This document shows positions 29,573-38,494 of a DNA stretch of 64,000 bases, one piece after another. Each line of letters starts with the position of its first letter. Position 1 is the stretch's first letter. The notes under the pieces were generated by a model. The model was not told the origin of the DNA. It made no database searches and was given only the letters and a program-made list of their open reading frames with translations. The stretch lies in assembly GCA_947624965.1 (NCBI GenBank), contig CANQMN010000004.1, positions 1 to 64,000 on the forward strand. The letters are read 5' to 3'. Both the position numbers and the translations under genes were made by a program. This DNA comes from an uncultured Clostridia bacterium (GTDB taxonomy: Bacteria > Bacillota > Clostridia > Christensenellales > Borkfalkiaceae).

Positions 29573-30135
29573 TTGCATCCTCCGAACGCCCTTTTCAGCA
29601 TGGCGTCCACTTCCCGCGCGGGCAGGCCCATGACGTTTTCGTATCCCCCCTCCTCGCACCGTACGAACGGGGAAAGATCCTGTATCCCGTATGCGCCCGC
29701 CTTGTCGAGCGGGCTCCCGCTCGCGCAATACCGTTCGATGAGCTCCTCGCCGAGCGGGGCGATCTCGACCTTCGTTTTCACGACCTGTTCCTGCCGCCCC
29801 TCCGCGGAGAGCAGACAGACGCCCGTGTACACAAAATGTTCCCGCCCGCTCAAAAAGCGGAGCATGCGGCGCGCGTCCGCCCCGTCCTTCGGCTTGCCCA
29901 AGATGCGCCCGTCCGCCTCCACGACGGTGTCCGCGCCGAGCACGAGCGCGGACGGAAAGCGGGAGAACACCTCCTCCGCCTTTCCCCGCGCGAACGTGAG
30001 GACGGTATCGCGCGCAGAGAGCCCCTTTGCCGATTCCTCGAACAAAGAGGGCTCCACGGTAAATTCGTATCCGAGTTTTCCGAGCAGTTCCCGCCGCCGC
30101 GGCGACGCGCTTGCGAGAACGAGCGCGCGCCTCAT
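29566..30135 (-). CDS. maf: Maf family nucleotide pyrophosphatase
   Basis: A 189-residue house-cleaning enzyme that hydrolyses modified or non-canonical nucleoside triphosphates (dTTP/UTP type). The motifs are LASASPRRRELL at the N-terminus, GADTVVEADGRILGKP, and YTGVCLL. It overlaps ppx upstream by ATGA and mreB downstream by seven bases. In many Firmicutes maf lies beside the mreBCD cell-shape genes, which fits the neighbour here. Confidence 0.93.
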   Translation of the reverse strand: MRRALVLASASPRRRELLGKLGYEFTVEPSLFEESAKGLSARDTVLTFARGKAEEVFSRFPSALVLGADTVVEADGRILGKPKDGADARRMLRFLSGREHFVYTGVCLLSAEGRQEQVVKTKVEIAPLGEELIERYCASGSPLDKAGAYGIQDLSPFVRCEEGGYENVMGLPAREVDAMLKRAFGGCKC

Positions 30136-31646
30136 AGAATTTCGAGATTCTTGCGGAAGGCGCGCTTGAATTCCGCGTTCGCGAGCATTGCCTGCCTGAT
30201 CTCCAACGCGGCGTCGCCCGCGAGCTCCGTCTTCATGATGACGGAGTCGCCCAAAACGTCGCAGTTGATGCCGGTTACCATGCCGAGCCCGTCGCGGTCG
30301 AGACATTCCGCGATGCGCAGGAGCACGCCGAGCTTTTTCACGATGTCGAGATCCTCTTCGTTTACGATGTCCTTGTACTTCGCCCACTCGGAGAGGTTGA
30401 CGTCCTCCTTGCGGTGGCATCCCGCAACGAACGCGGCGAGAACGATCTCGCGGTGGGTCGCGCCGTAGATGCCCGCGTTGAGGATCATGTAACGGCTGTG
30501 GTTCTGGTGGTTATAGTAGCGCACTTTCAAGCCGCAGTCGTGCAGGCTCGCGGCGATTTTGAGCACTTTGAGATAGATGCGCGGGAACTTGTGCAGTACG
30601 CGCAGCTGTTTGAAGAGCTGGATGGAGAGATGGACGACGTGCTCCACGTGCTTTTCGTTGCAGCCGTAGTATTTTACGAGCGTGTTGAGCGAATAGGACA
30701 AGACGTCCGAAATAGGGCGCTCCACGGTGAGCGGGATCGCCTGGTTGAACATGATGCCCTCCCGAAGCCCGCATCCGCCCACGGTGAACGATTCGATGTG
30801 CAGATAGTCGGTGAACGCCTTCACGATGGCGAGCGCGGCGGGCATGATGTCCGCGCGGGCGGGCGACAGCCCGCGGATGCGCTTGCGCTTTTCCACGTCC
30901 AGAACGCGCACCATCTCGTAGATGGAGCGAAAGTCGTCCGTCGCAAACTGGTAATTGTGCACCGTATCGAGCGGATATTTGCGCACGATGCGGTTGATCT
31001 TGTAGAGATTGCGGAAGGAACCGCCGACGCCGATCATCTGGGTGTCCGGTTCCACCTCGGAGAGCCACTCTATCTTTTTGAACTGCTCGGTGAAAAATTC
31101 TTCGATCTTCGCCGTTTGCTCCTCGGGCGAGACGCCGTCGTCCGCAAAGAGATCGGTCAGCGTTACCGCGCCGAAGGCAAGCGTTTCGTGGTGCAACACG
31201 CACCTACGGTTGTAATAGATGATCTTCGTGCTCCCGCCGCCGATTTCGAGGATGATCCCCTTGGGAATGTCCATCGAATTGATGACGCCGCGGTAGACGA
31301 GGGTCGCCTCTTCGTCCTCCGAGAGAACGTCCACGCGGATGCCGCAGGTCGCCTGGATCTCGTCGAGGAAGGAGCGCTGGTTCTTCGCGCGGCGGACCGC
31401 CGCCGTCGCGACCGCGATGATGCGCTCCACGCCGCTCGCGTCGCAGAGCCGTTTGAACATTTTGAGCGTGCGGATCGTCTCCGCAACCCGCTGGGGTTTG
31501 AGGAAGCCGTCCCTATCCATGTCGTGCCCGAGCCGCACCGTCTCTTTGAGCTCGTCCTCTACCATGAAATGCCCCTCTCCGAAGAGCTGCACGATGACCA
31601 ATCGCGCGGAATTCGAGCCCAGGTCGATGATCCCGATTTTCTCCAT
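30132..31646 (-). CDS. Exopolyphosphatase / pppGpp phosphohydrolase (Ppx/GppA family)
   Basis: A 504-residue protein. The N-terminal ASKHA domain (about 1-300) has IGIIDLGSNSARLVI and ILEIGGGSTKI, the phosphate-binding loops. The C-terminal HD-like helical domain (about 310-500) includes SLHDCGLKVRYYNHQNHSRYMI and GCHRKED. It hydrolyses polyphosphate and/or pppGpp; sequence alone cannot choose. It heads the ppx-maf-mreB operon. The ATG is preceded by AAAAGGACGGGACAG. The ASKHA and HD parts are both complete. Confidence 0.92.
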   Translation of the reverse strand: MEKIGIIDLGSNSARLVIVQLFGEGHFMVEDELKETVRLGHDMDRDGFLKPQRVAETIRTLKMFKRLCDASGVERIIAVATAAVRRAKNQRSFLDEIQATCGIRVDVLSEDEEATLVYRGVINSMDIPKGIILEIGGGSTKIIYYNRRCVLHHETLAFGAVTLTDLFADDGVSPEEQTAKIEEFFTEQFKKIEWLSEVEPDTQMIGVGGSFRNLYKINRIVRKYPLDTVHNYQFATDDFRSIYEMVRVLDVEKRKRIRGLSPARADIMPAALAIVKAFTDYLHIESFTVGGCGLREGIMFNQAIPLTVERPISDVLSYSLNTLVKYYGCNEKHVEHVVHLSIQLFKQLRVLHKFPRIYLKVLKIAASLHDCGLKVRYYNHQNHSRYMILNAGIYGATHREIVLAAFVAGCHRKEDVNLSEWAKYKDIVNEEDLDIVKKLGVLLRIAECLDRDGLGMVTGINCDVLGDSVIMKTELAGDAALEIRQAMLANAEFKRAFRKNLEIL

Positions 31647-31788
31647 TCTGTCCCGTCCTTTTCGGCTTATTTTCTTTTCGGTCCGATATCTCCCTACTAT
31701 AAACTATCCTGTTGACATTTTAGCATATGAAATGCCGTTTGTCTATACCCTTTGAAAAAATATTTCCCCTTTCGCGGGAACTTTTTCC

Positions 31789-32199
31789 CTATTTCGGACG
31801 TTTTTCGGGAGCGGAGCAGGCGCGGCTCTTTTCTTTCGTCTGCGCGAGCGCGCCGCGCAGTTCAAAAAAGGACAAAACGACGAGAAAAACGCCGAATCCC
31901 TTTTTCAGCGCGGCGGCGGGCAGCGCGACGGCAAGAAGGGAAAAGAGCGCGGAAAACAGCAGTGCGGGCAGGACGAGAAAGGCGACGCCCTCCCGTCGCA
32001 CGAGCCCGTTTTTCGCGTGCACGGCGAGCGCGGCGGTCGCCATGGGGAGAAAGGACAGAAGATTGACCCCCTGCGCCGCCGTCTGCGGGACGCCGCACGC
32101 AAGGGTGAGGAGCGGGATGAGCGCCGCGCCGCCGCCCATTCCCATTCCGCCCAGCGCGCCGCCCGCGACCCCGCACAAAAAGAGCACGATGAAGGACAT
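31789..32199 (-). CDS. TauE/SafE family transporter, second half protein
   Basis: A 136-residue membrane protein that matches the C-terminal half of sulfite-exporter TauE/SafE (TSUP) carriers. GGALGGMGMGGGAALIPLLTLACGVPQTAAQGVNLLSFLP is the repeat signature, followed by three more helices and a basic tail. Normal TSUP proteins have about 250 residues with two such repeats. Here each repeat is a separate ORF. Its ATG shares one base with the stop of the first-half gene (TGATG), so they are translated together and would form one carrier. The substrate may be sulfite, organosulfonates or another anion. Confidence 0.85.
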   Translation of the reverse strand: MSFIVLFLCGVAGGALGGMGMGGGAALIPLLTLACGVPQTAAQGVNLLSFLPMATAALAVHAKNGLVRREGVAFLVLPALLFSALFSLLAVALPAAALKKGFGVFLVVLSFFELRGALAQTKEKSRACSAPEKRPK

Positions 32200-32552
32200 C
32201 AGAACACGCTCCAAAGCCCCGCGGCGAGCATGAGCGCGGCAAATGCGAAGCGGAGCGCGGGCGCGGGCAGACGGGGTAGGAGCCGCGCGCCGACCGATCC
32301 CCCCGCAAAGACGCCGAGCGCGACGGGGACGAGCACCGCGACCGGGACGAACCCCGAGAACAGATAGATCGCCGCGCTCACGCAGCAGACGGGAAAAATT
32401 ACGGCGAGCGCGGTCGCATGCGCGCTCGCATCGGAGAGCGCAGCGCGGCGCAGGAGCGGGACGGCGACCATTCCCCCGCCGCCGCCGAAGAGCCCGTTCG
32501 CCGCGCCCACGAGCGCGCCGCCCGCGAGAAAGCTCTTTTTTTGCGCCGTCAT
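32199..32552 (-). CDS. TauE/SafE family transporter, first half protein
   Basis: A 117-residue membrane protein with the TSUP repeat signature AGGALVGAANGLFGGGGGMVAVPLLRRAALSDASAHATAL and three to four helices. It matches the N-terminal half of a usual TauE protein. The start ATG has an ideal AAAGGAGGTG ribosome site. The reading frame closes cleanly and the next half begins at once, so this looks like a stable two-gene arrangement rather than a frameshift. Confidence 0.85.
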   Translation of the reverse strand: MTAQKKSFLAGGALVGAANGLFGGGGGMVAVPLLRRAALSDASAHATALAVIFPVCCVSAAIYLFSGFVPVAVLVPVALGVFAGGSVGARLLPRLPAPALRFAFAALMLAAGLWSVF

Positions 32553-32679
32553 CCGTCCGCACCTCCTTTTTTGCCGCTTTTCGCGCGCCCGCAAGCGCGC
32601 TCACGCGTGGCAGTTCGCTTGCAGTTTGCCCGAAACGCAAAAATTTTTGCTTTTTTTCGGCGATTTCACGCGGAATTGC

Positions 32680-32708
32680 TTGCGTATCCTCGCAAATTAT
32701 ATTAAAAT
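32680..32708 (+). promoter_or_regulatory. Promoter of the giant surface protein gene
   Basis: TTGCGT (32680-32685) and TAAAAT (32703-32708) are separated by 17 bp. The 5' leader holds a GGCGGCG/CGCCGCC hairpin before the AAAGGAAC ribosome site. Confidence 0.65.
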
Positions 32709-32776
32709 AGACGTATCTGTGAAAATTTAACTCGGGTCGGCGGCGTTTTGCGCGCCGCCCGCAAAAGGAACGTTCT

Positions 32777-35700
32777 ATGGCAAAACTGTTTCAAAAGGGT
32801 AAAGGCAGAAAGCGCGCGATGACCGCGCTCTCCGCGCTCTTGGCGGTCTCCCTTTCGTTGGGAGTCGCCGCGGCGTGCTCCACCGCCGCGGAGAAAAGCG
32901 ACGACGACGCGGACACCGCGACGTTGCCCGTCGATTCCCAACTCATCAAAAACGGAAACTTCGAGTTCTACGACGAAGTCGTAAAAGAGGAAGTGAAGGA
33001 GAAGAAGAACCTCATCTCCACGCCCAACAGCTGGACGTTCTATTCGGGCTCCCCTTCTTCGGACACCGCCTCCGGCATCGTCGACGCCGAGGAGTGGGGC
33101 TACCTCTCCGCGACGGGCGGCAGGACGCTGCAATCGATCGACGACGCCGTCGCCCACTGGAACGACGACGACGTTACGGCTTACGACCGCCTCAAATTTT
33201 ACCGCGATTTCAAGACGGACATCGATGCGCTCGAAGACGGGTCCGAGGCGAAGGAGCTGTTCGACGAATACAGCTTCCGCGTCGATTTCGAGGACCTCGA
33301 ATATCTCAACGAAGCGGGTACGGAGCTGAAACTCCACAACGACGCCGCCCAGCGCCAAAACGGCGACACAAGCGTTCTCATGATCCACAACCGCCGCACG
33401 TCCGAGAGCGTGCGCGGCACCGCGCAATATTATAATTCGAGCACGACCGTCACCCTCGAAAGCGGCACGGCGGCGGAGCTCTCCGTATGGGTAAAGACGG
33501 CGGCGCTCTATCACTACAAGGCGAACGCCGATCCCGAGGACGATATCTCCGTCAGCCGGCGCGCGGGCGCCTATATCGGCGTTACGCAGACGGTGGGCGG
33601 CACGACGCTCGAAGAGATGCGCGTGAAGAACATCAATACCGACGGCATCGTGAACGACAACGGCTGGCAGCAGTACACGATCTATATCCGCGCGAGCTCG
33701 TATGCGACGAGCACCTTCCGCATCAAACTCGGGCTCGGGCTCGGCTCCTCCGACGACAGATACGAGGCGGTGGACGGCTTCGCCTTCTTCGACGACCTCG
33801 AATGCAAGCTCATCTCCTCCGCGGAATACGATAAAAAGACGGCGACGACCCTCGTCCCCGAAAATCACCAGTGCTCCATCTTCTCGCGCGTTACCTCGAA
33901 GATCAACGAGAAGGAATTCGATATGGACACGGTGGAGGGCATCCCCGCGTTCGCGCTCGATCTCGACGGTGCGAGCTCTTACGACACCTATTCCATTGCG
34001 GACATCACCGACGCCGACATCACGCTCACCGAGGAAAAATCGGGTAGAAAGACGTGGACCTCCGCCGACAACGGCGCGCCCGACAACCGCACCGAAGCCT
34101 CCGTCCCCGAGAACGAGCGCAACATCGCGACCAAGACGACGTTCGCCGACCTCGCGACCATGGAAAACGGCTACCTCGGCTCCATCTACGAAGAGTCCCT
34201 CGCGGACAAGTTCCCCTTCTACGATGAGGCGACGGGCGATGTGAACGAGGACGAGGACATCATCTTCATCCTCTCGGCGAACGGCGCGGCGTACACCGCG
34301 AAGCTCCCCACGATCACCCTTGCGGCGGGCAAGAACATGCTCCTCTCCTTCTGGGTGAAGACGGGCGACCTCCCCTCCGACAAGAGCGGCGCGGGCGCCA
34401 TCCTCGTGGACGGGGAGAACAAGACCATCGTCTCCCCCTTCGACACGAACGACCTTGCGACCGTCGATCTCGACGACGAACATAAGGACATCTATCTCGG
34501 CTGGACGCAGTGCTTCTTCTTCGTTTCCAACGAGACGGAGACCGCCAAGACTTTCCACATCGAACTGACGTACGGTCCCACCTCCCTCGCGAGCGCGACA
34601 TCCGAGAGCTTTGCGGGCGGCTGGGCGGCGTTCACGCGGTTCCGCTGCCATACGGACTTCTCGGATACCCTCATGAGCTACGCGCCTTCGAGCGGCGACC
34701 GCGCCAAGAAGGTGAGCCTCAAAGGGACGGTGGACCCCGCGACGCGGTTCGACACCGTGAAGGCGGGCGAGGACATCGAGCACGATCTCGCGCTTCCCAC
34801 CAACTTTACGGGCATCGTCTCGGGCAGCCGCTATGTGGATCCCGAGGGCAGCGCCGAAAACGTGCGGCCGGAGGGGCTCTACGCAGGGCTTCTCAACAAG
34901 GGTTACGCGGCAAACTATGCGGAGACGACGGGAGACACCCCGGAGCAGACGGCATGGAAGTCCAAGCTCGGGCTCACGGGCGGGACGGACGGCGCGGCAT
35001 GGTGGACGAATACATTCGGCAACGCGAGTCAGCCGCTCGCGATCGTAAACACCGCGGAAACGCCCGTCGCCTCGTACGGTTTCTTCGCCAACGAGAGCAC
35101 GATCGCGGCGAACTCTTACCAGAGCGTCTCCGTGCGCGTGAAACTCTCCGAGGGCGCGACCGCGTACGTCTATCTCACGGATAAGTCCGATCTCAAAAAG
35201 GGCTTCGGGACCCGCCTTTCCACCAACCTGCCCGCTACGACCTACTGGTACGACGACGAGGGCAACGTGTGTGCGAAGGATCCCGCGGACGACGCGTTCA
35301 ACGCCGAAACGGATATCCTCTACTATCTCGAAGAGAACGGTCTGTACACCAAGAAAGGGGATACGAGCGGCGACTACTATGCCAACCTCGCCAACTACGA
35401 GGTGAAGAACGGCAACCTCGTAACGAAGGACGGCGCCGACGCGTTCTACGGCAAAACGGACAACGGCACGACGACCTACTACGCCTATTACGACAGCGAC
35501 ACGAAGGAATATTCCCTTCCCGTGAAGCCTCTTCCCGTCGTGGACGAAGAGGGCAACTCCATCACGCGTTACGCCTATACGTCCGCGAACACGAAGGAAG
35601 CCGTCATCAAGGTAACGGGCGGCGCGACCGAGGAATGGGTGGACGTCCTGTTCTACGTGCATACGGGCAACGAAGCCAAAACGTACCGCCTCGAAGTTTG

Positions 35701-36427
35701 GGCGGGCGCGCGCACGGACGATCCGACGACGACGGAGAACGAGGCGCAGATCCCCGCGGGGAGCCATGTGTTCTTCGACAACTATAAGACGCCCGACGTC
35801 TCCTCCGACTTCTCCACGTTGCAGCAGGAAGCGGTAGACGCGCTCATCGGTAGCGGCGCCGCGACGGACGAGGACGACCGTCTCACCGACGGGAACATCG
35901 CGCTGTATTACACCTATACCTTCTACGATTCCCCTTCCTATCTCCGCTACGACAAGAACGAAGATACCGAGGAGCGCGGCAATCCCTGGATCGACTACAA
36001 GCAATCCGACTATTCGGAGACGCTCGTCTACCTCTACTGCGCGGACGCCGACGGTTCCCTGCTCGGCGCGGGCGCGTCCCATTCCATCTTCCTCGACTAC
36101 TCCGCCGTGGACTTCAAGCCCGATGAAGCGGAGCTCGACGACGCGGATGCGGAAGAGGACGAGGAAGAGGCGACCGAATCGGAGACGAACATCTGGCTCG
36201 TCATTTCTTCGGGCGTGCTTGCGTTCGTGCTCATCTTCGCGGTGTTCGCGGTCGCGATCCGCATGATCCTCAAAAAACTTCGCAAGAGCGGCAAGATAAA
36301 GCCCAAGCAGCCCAAGGCGAAGAAGAGACCCGCGCCGCAGAAACAGCAGCCCGCGCCCGAAGAGGAAAAGGCGCCCGAAGCGCCCGAAAAACCCGCGGCG
36401 GACGAGGACGATCCTTACAACGAATAA
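32777..36427 (+). CDS. Large exported cell-surface protein with C-terminal membrane anchor
   Basis: A 1216-residue protein with an N-terminal signal (basic KGKGRKR, hydrophobic ALSALLAVSLSLGVAAA, then C34, a weak lipobox). The exported part is rich in Asp, Thr and Tyr. Beta-sandwich-like blocks begin with LIKNGNFEF and later contain YNSSTTVTLESGTAAELSVWVKT and AGKNMLLSFWVKTGDL, which look like repeated carbohydrate-binding-type jelly rolls. A transmembrane helix lies near 1140-1165 (WLVISSGVLAFVLIFAVFAVAI), followed by a basic, Pro/Lys/Glu-rich cytoplasmic tail. No catalytic motif or sortase LPxTG is seen. Adhesion or glycan binding is a guess. It has its own promoter and terminator. Confidence 0.8.
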   Translation: MAKLFQKGKGRKRAMTALSALLAVSLSLGVAAACSTAAEKSDDDADTATLPVDSQLIKNGNFEFYDEVVKEEVKEKKNLISTPNSWTFYSGSPSSDTASGIVDAEEWGYLSATGGRTLQSIDDAVAHWNDDDVTAYDRLKFYRDFKTDIDALEDGSEAKELFDEYSFRVDFEDLEYLNEAGTELKLHNDAAQRQNGDTSVLMIHNRRTSESVRGTAQYYNSSTTVTLESGTAAELSVWVKTAALYHYKANADPEDDISVSRRAGAYIGVTQTVGGTTLEEMRVKNINTDGIVNDNGWQQYTIYIRASSYATSTFRIKLGLGLGSSDDRYEAVDGFAFFDDLECKLISSAEYDKKTATTLVPENHQCSIFSRVTSKINEKEFDMDTVEGIPAFALDLDGASSYDTYSIADITDADITLTEEKSGRKTWTSADNGAPDNRTEASVPENERNIATKTTFADLATMENGYLGSIYEESLADKFPFYDEATGDVNEDEDIIFILSANGAAYTAKLPTITLAAGKNMLLSFWVKTGDLPSDKSGAGAILVDGENKTIVSPFDTNDLATVDLDDEHKDIYLGWTQCFFFVSNETETAKTFHIELTYGPTSLASATSESFAGGWAAFTRFRCHTDFSDTLMSYAPSSGDRAKKVSLKGTVDPATRFDTVKAGEDIEHDLALPTNFTGIVSGSRYVDPEGSAENVRPEGLYAGLLNKGYAANYAETTGDTPEQTAWKSKLGLTGGTDGAAWWTNTFGNASQPLAIVNTAETPVASYGFFANESTIAANSYQSVSVRVKLSEGATAYVYLTDKSDLKKGFGTRLSTNLPATTYWYDDEGNVCAKDPADDAFNAETDILYYLEENGLYTKKGDTSGDYYANLANYEVKNGNLVTKDGADAFYGKTDNGTTTYYAYYDSDTKEYSLPVKPLPVVDEEGNSITRYAYTSANTKEAVIKVTGGATEEWVDVLFYVHTGNEAKTYRLEVWAGARTDDPTTTENEAQIPAGSHVFFDNYKTPDVSSDFSTLQQEAVDALIGSGAATDEDDRLTDGNIALYYTYTFYDSPSYLRYDKNEDTEERGNPWIDYKQSDYSETLVYLYCADADGSLLGAGASHSIFLDYSAVDFKPDEAELDDADAEEDEEEATESETNIWLVISSGVLAFVLIFAVFAVAIRMILKKLRKSGKIKPKQPKAKKRPAPQKQQPAPEEEKAPEAPEKPAADEDDPYNE

Positions 36428-36430
36428 GCA

Positions 36431-36458
36431 AAAAACGGCAACGCAAGTTGCCGTTTTT
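36431..36458 (+). terminator. Terminator after the surface protein gene
   Basis: AAAAACGGCAAC (36431-36442) pairs with GTTGCCGTTTTT (36447-36458) around a GCAA tetraloop. Confidence 0.9.
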
Positions 36459-36470
36459 CATCGGTGGAAC

Positions 36471-37181
36471 ATGAAAGCATTGAAAGCGTTTTTCCGCTCG
36501 TTCACCCCTTTTGAATATGCGCTGTGGGTCGCCTCCGTGCTCGCCATCGTGCTCTCCTTCGTACTGTGCGGAAATTCCGATTGGCTCAATCTCGCGGGCT
36601 CCCTGCTCGGCGCGACGGCGCTTATCCTCGTCGCCAAGGGGAACGTCGCGGGGCAAATGCTCTGCGTCGTGTTCGCCGCGTTCTACGGCTACGTCTCCTA
36701 TGCCATGCGCTATTACGGGGAGATGATCACCTATCTGTGCATGTCCGCCCCCATCGCGCTCGCCGCTGTGATAAGCTGGCTGAAACACCCCTTCCGCGGC
36801 AAGAGGACGGAGGTCGCCGTCGCGAAGCTCAAACCGCGCGATCTCCTCATCGTGTTCGGGCTCGCCGCCGCCGTCACCGTCGCGTTCTACTTCATTCTCC
36901 GCGCGCTGGACACGGCAAACCTCCTATGGAGCACGATCTCCGTCGCCACAAGCTTTACCGCCGTCGCGCTCACCTTCCGCCGAAGCCCCTACTATGCCGT
37001 CGCCTATGCGTGCAACGACGTCGTGCTCATCGTGCTCTGGTCGCTCGCCGTCGCCGAAAACAGGGAATACGTCGCCCTCGTCGTCTGCTTCTGCGTCTTT
37101 CTCGTGAACGACGTCTATGGGTTTATCAACTGGCTCCGCATGCGGAAGAGGCAGAGTGAGCCCCCCGATCCCGACCGATGA
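36471..37181 (+). CDS. pnuC: Nicotinamide riboside/mononucleotide transporter PnuC
   Basis: A 236-residue membrane protein with seven or so helices and PnuC motifs: WLNLAGSLLGATALILVAKGNVAGQMLCVVFAAFYGYVSY near the N-terminus, and the late CNDVVLIVLWSLAV and VVCFCVFLVNDVYGFINWLRM. PnuC passively takes up nicotinamide riboside (or a related vitamin) for NAD synthesis. GGTGG precedes the ATG. It lies just after the surface protein terminator, so its promoter is unclear and low-level read-through is likely. nadA and a nicotinamidase-like gene occur elsewhere in the window. Confidence 0.93.
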   Translation: MKALKAFFRSFTPFEYALWVASVLAIVLSFVLCGNSDWLNLAGSLLGATALILVAKGNVAGQMLCVVFAAFYGYVSYAMRYYGEMITYLCMSAPIALAAVISWLKHPFRGKRTEVAVAKLKPRDLLIVFGLAAAVTVAFYFILRALDTANLLWSTISVATSFTAVALTFRRSPYYAVAYACNDVVLIVLWSLAVAENREYVALVVCFCVFLVNDVYGFINWLRMRKRQSEPPDPDR

Positions 37182-37212
37182 AAAGGGAGCGGCGAAGTTC
37201 GCCGCTCCCTTT
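37182..37212. terminator. Bidirectional terminator between pnuC and rsmF
   Basis: A stem with arms AAAGGGAGCGGCG and CGCCGCTCCCTTT (within 37182-37212) lies between the converging genes. Confidence 0.85.
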
Positions 37213-38494
37213 ATTTTATCGCTCTCAATCCCTTCGGGAGATGGTTTTTGATGACCCCGTGTACGCATTTCCCGAGCCCGAGGGGGAATTCCTCCACGCA
37301 GACGGCGCACCAACCGTCGGCAAGGTCCGAGGGGACGGTCTCCCCGCGGAGATATGCGAGGCTCGCCGCGCGCGAGAGATGTTCCTGCCGCTTCGCCTGC
37401 GCGCCGAACGCCATCGCGAGCGCATGGGCGGGCTTGAACACCCTTCCGTCCCATTCCCCGAGTTCCACGCCCAGCCGCAAAACGTGCGCATCGAGCGCGG
37501 GCATCCCCGCGGGAACGAGATACATCCTTCCGTCCGCGAGCGTTGAGATCTCCCCTTGCGGCGGCGTCCCGAAAAAGTCCTCCGCGAACGTTCGGAACGC
37601 TTCCTCCGCCGCGCGGTCCCGCCGCACGGGGAACGGCTTCGCCCCGCGCGTCCCGCCGCCCTTCTTTTTGAGGAGCGCGATGAAATGCCCTTCGCCGCGC
37701 ACCTCGTGCGGATAGTAATAGCGGGCGCAGACGAGTTCCGCCGTCCCGTCGCGGTCCGGCTCGATCACGCGCTCCATCGTCTCCTCCTCCGCAAACGTGC
37801 AGGTGGAATAGACGAGTTCGCCCCCCTCGCGGAGCATCGCAAACGCGCTCGCGAGGATCTCTTTTTGCCGCGCGGCGCACAGTTTGACGTTCGCCTCGCT
37901 CCAATGGGAGAGAGCCTCGGGCTCCTTGCGGAACATGCCCTCGCCCGAGCAGGGCGCGTCCACGAGGATCTTATCGAAATAACAGGGAAGGCTCTTTGCG
38001 AGCTTTTCGGGGGAAGCGCTCACCACGGCGCAGTTTGTGATGCCCATCCGCTCGACGTTCTGCGAAAGGATCTTCGCGCGCGCGCCGTCTATCTCGTTCG
38101 CGACGAGCACGCCCGTGCCGTTCAGATCTGCCGCGAGACGGGTCGTTTTTCCGCCCGGCGCGGCGCACAGATCGAGCACGCGCTCCCCCTCGCAGACGCC
38201 GAGAAGGGGGGCGGCGCTCATCGCAGAGGGCTCCTGCAAATAATAGAGCCCCGCAAAGTGATAGACGTCCCCGCCCGCCCGCTCTTCGCCGTGATAGAAG
38301 CCGTTCTTTTCCCACGGGACCTTTCCTCCGAGCGGAAAGGGCGAAACGGCGCAAAAACGCTCCGCCGAAATTTTCAGCGGATTGACGCGGAGCCCCTTTA
38401 CGGGGGGCTCTTGAAAAGCGGCGAGAAAAGCGGCGTATTCCTCTTCGCCGAACCGCCGCTTCATGCGCTCCGAAAATTCTTCGGGTAAATTCAT
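37211..38494 (-). CDS. rsmF: 16S rRNA (cytosine-C5) methyltransferase, RsmF/NOL1-NOP2-Sun family
   Basis: A 427-residue SAM-dependent m5C methyltransferase. LDLCAAPGGKTTRLA (about 108-121) binds SAM. The catalytic cysteines are C182 in DAPCSGEGMFRK and C232 in YSTCTFAEEE. The C-terminal part (about 280-427) resembles the RsmF PUA-like and RNA-binding extension rather than RsmB. It overlaps the exonuclease gene by ATGA and is third in the serS operon. Confidence 0.92.
   Translation of the reverse strand: MNLPEEFSERMKRRFGEEEYAAFLAAFQEPPVKGLRVNPLKISAERFCAVSPFPLGGKVPWEKNGFYHGEERAGGDVYHFAGLYYLQEPSAMSAAPLLGVCEGERVLDLCAAPGGKTTRLAADLNGTGVLVANEIDGARAKILSQNVERMGITNCAVVSASPEKLAKSLPCYFDKILVDAPCSGEGMFRKEPEALSHWSEANVKLCAARQKEILASAFAMLREGGELVYSTCTFAEEETMERVIEPDRDGTAELVCARYYYPHEVRGEGHFIALLKKKGGGTRGAKPFPVRRDRAAEEAFRTFAEDFFGTPPQGEISTLADGRMYLVPAGMPALDAHVLRLGVELGEWDGRVFKPAHALAMAFGAQAKRQEHLSRAASLAYLRGETVPSDLADGWCAVCVEEFPLGLGKCVHGVIKNHLPKGLRAIK

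Noticed and set aside
32702-36082. 1126-residue minus-strand ORF opposite the surface protein
   Set aside because: An antisense shadow. The plus-strand gene has a signal peptide, promoter, ribosome site and sensible composition. The minus ORF is Arg/Val-rich with no motif.
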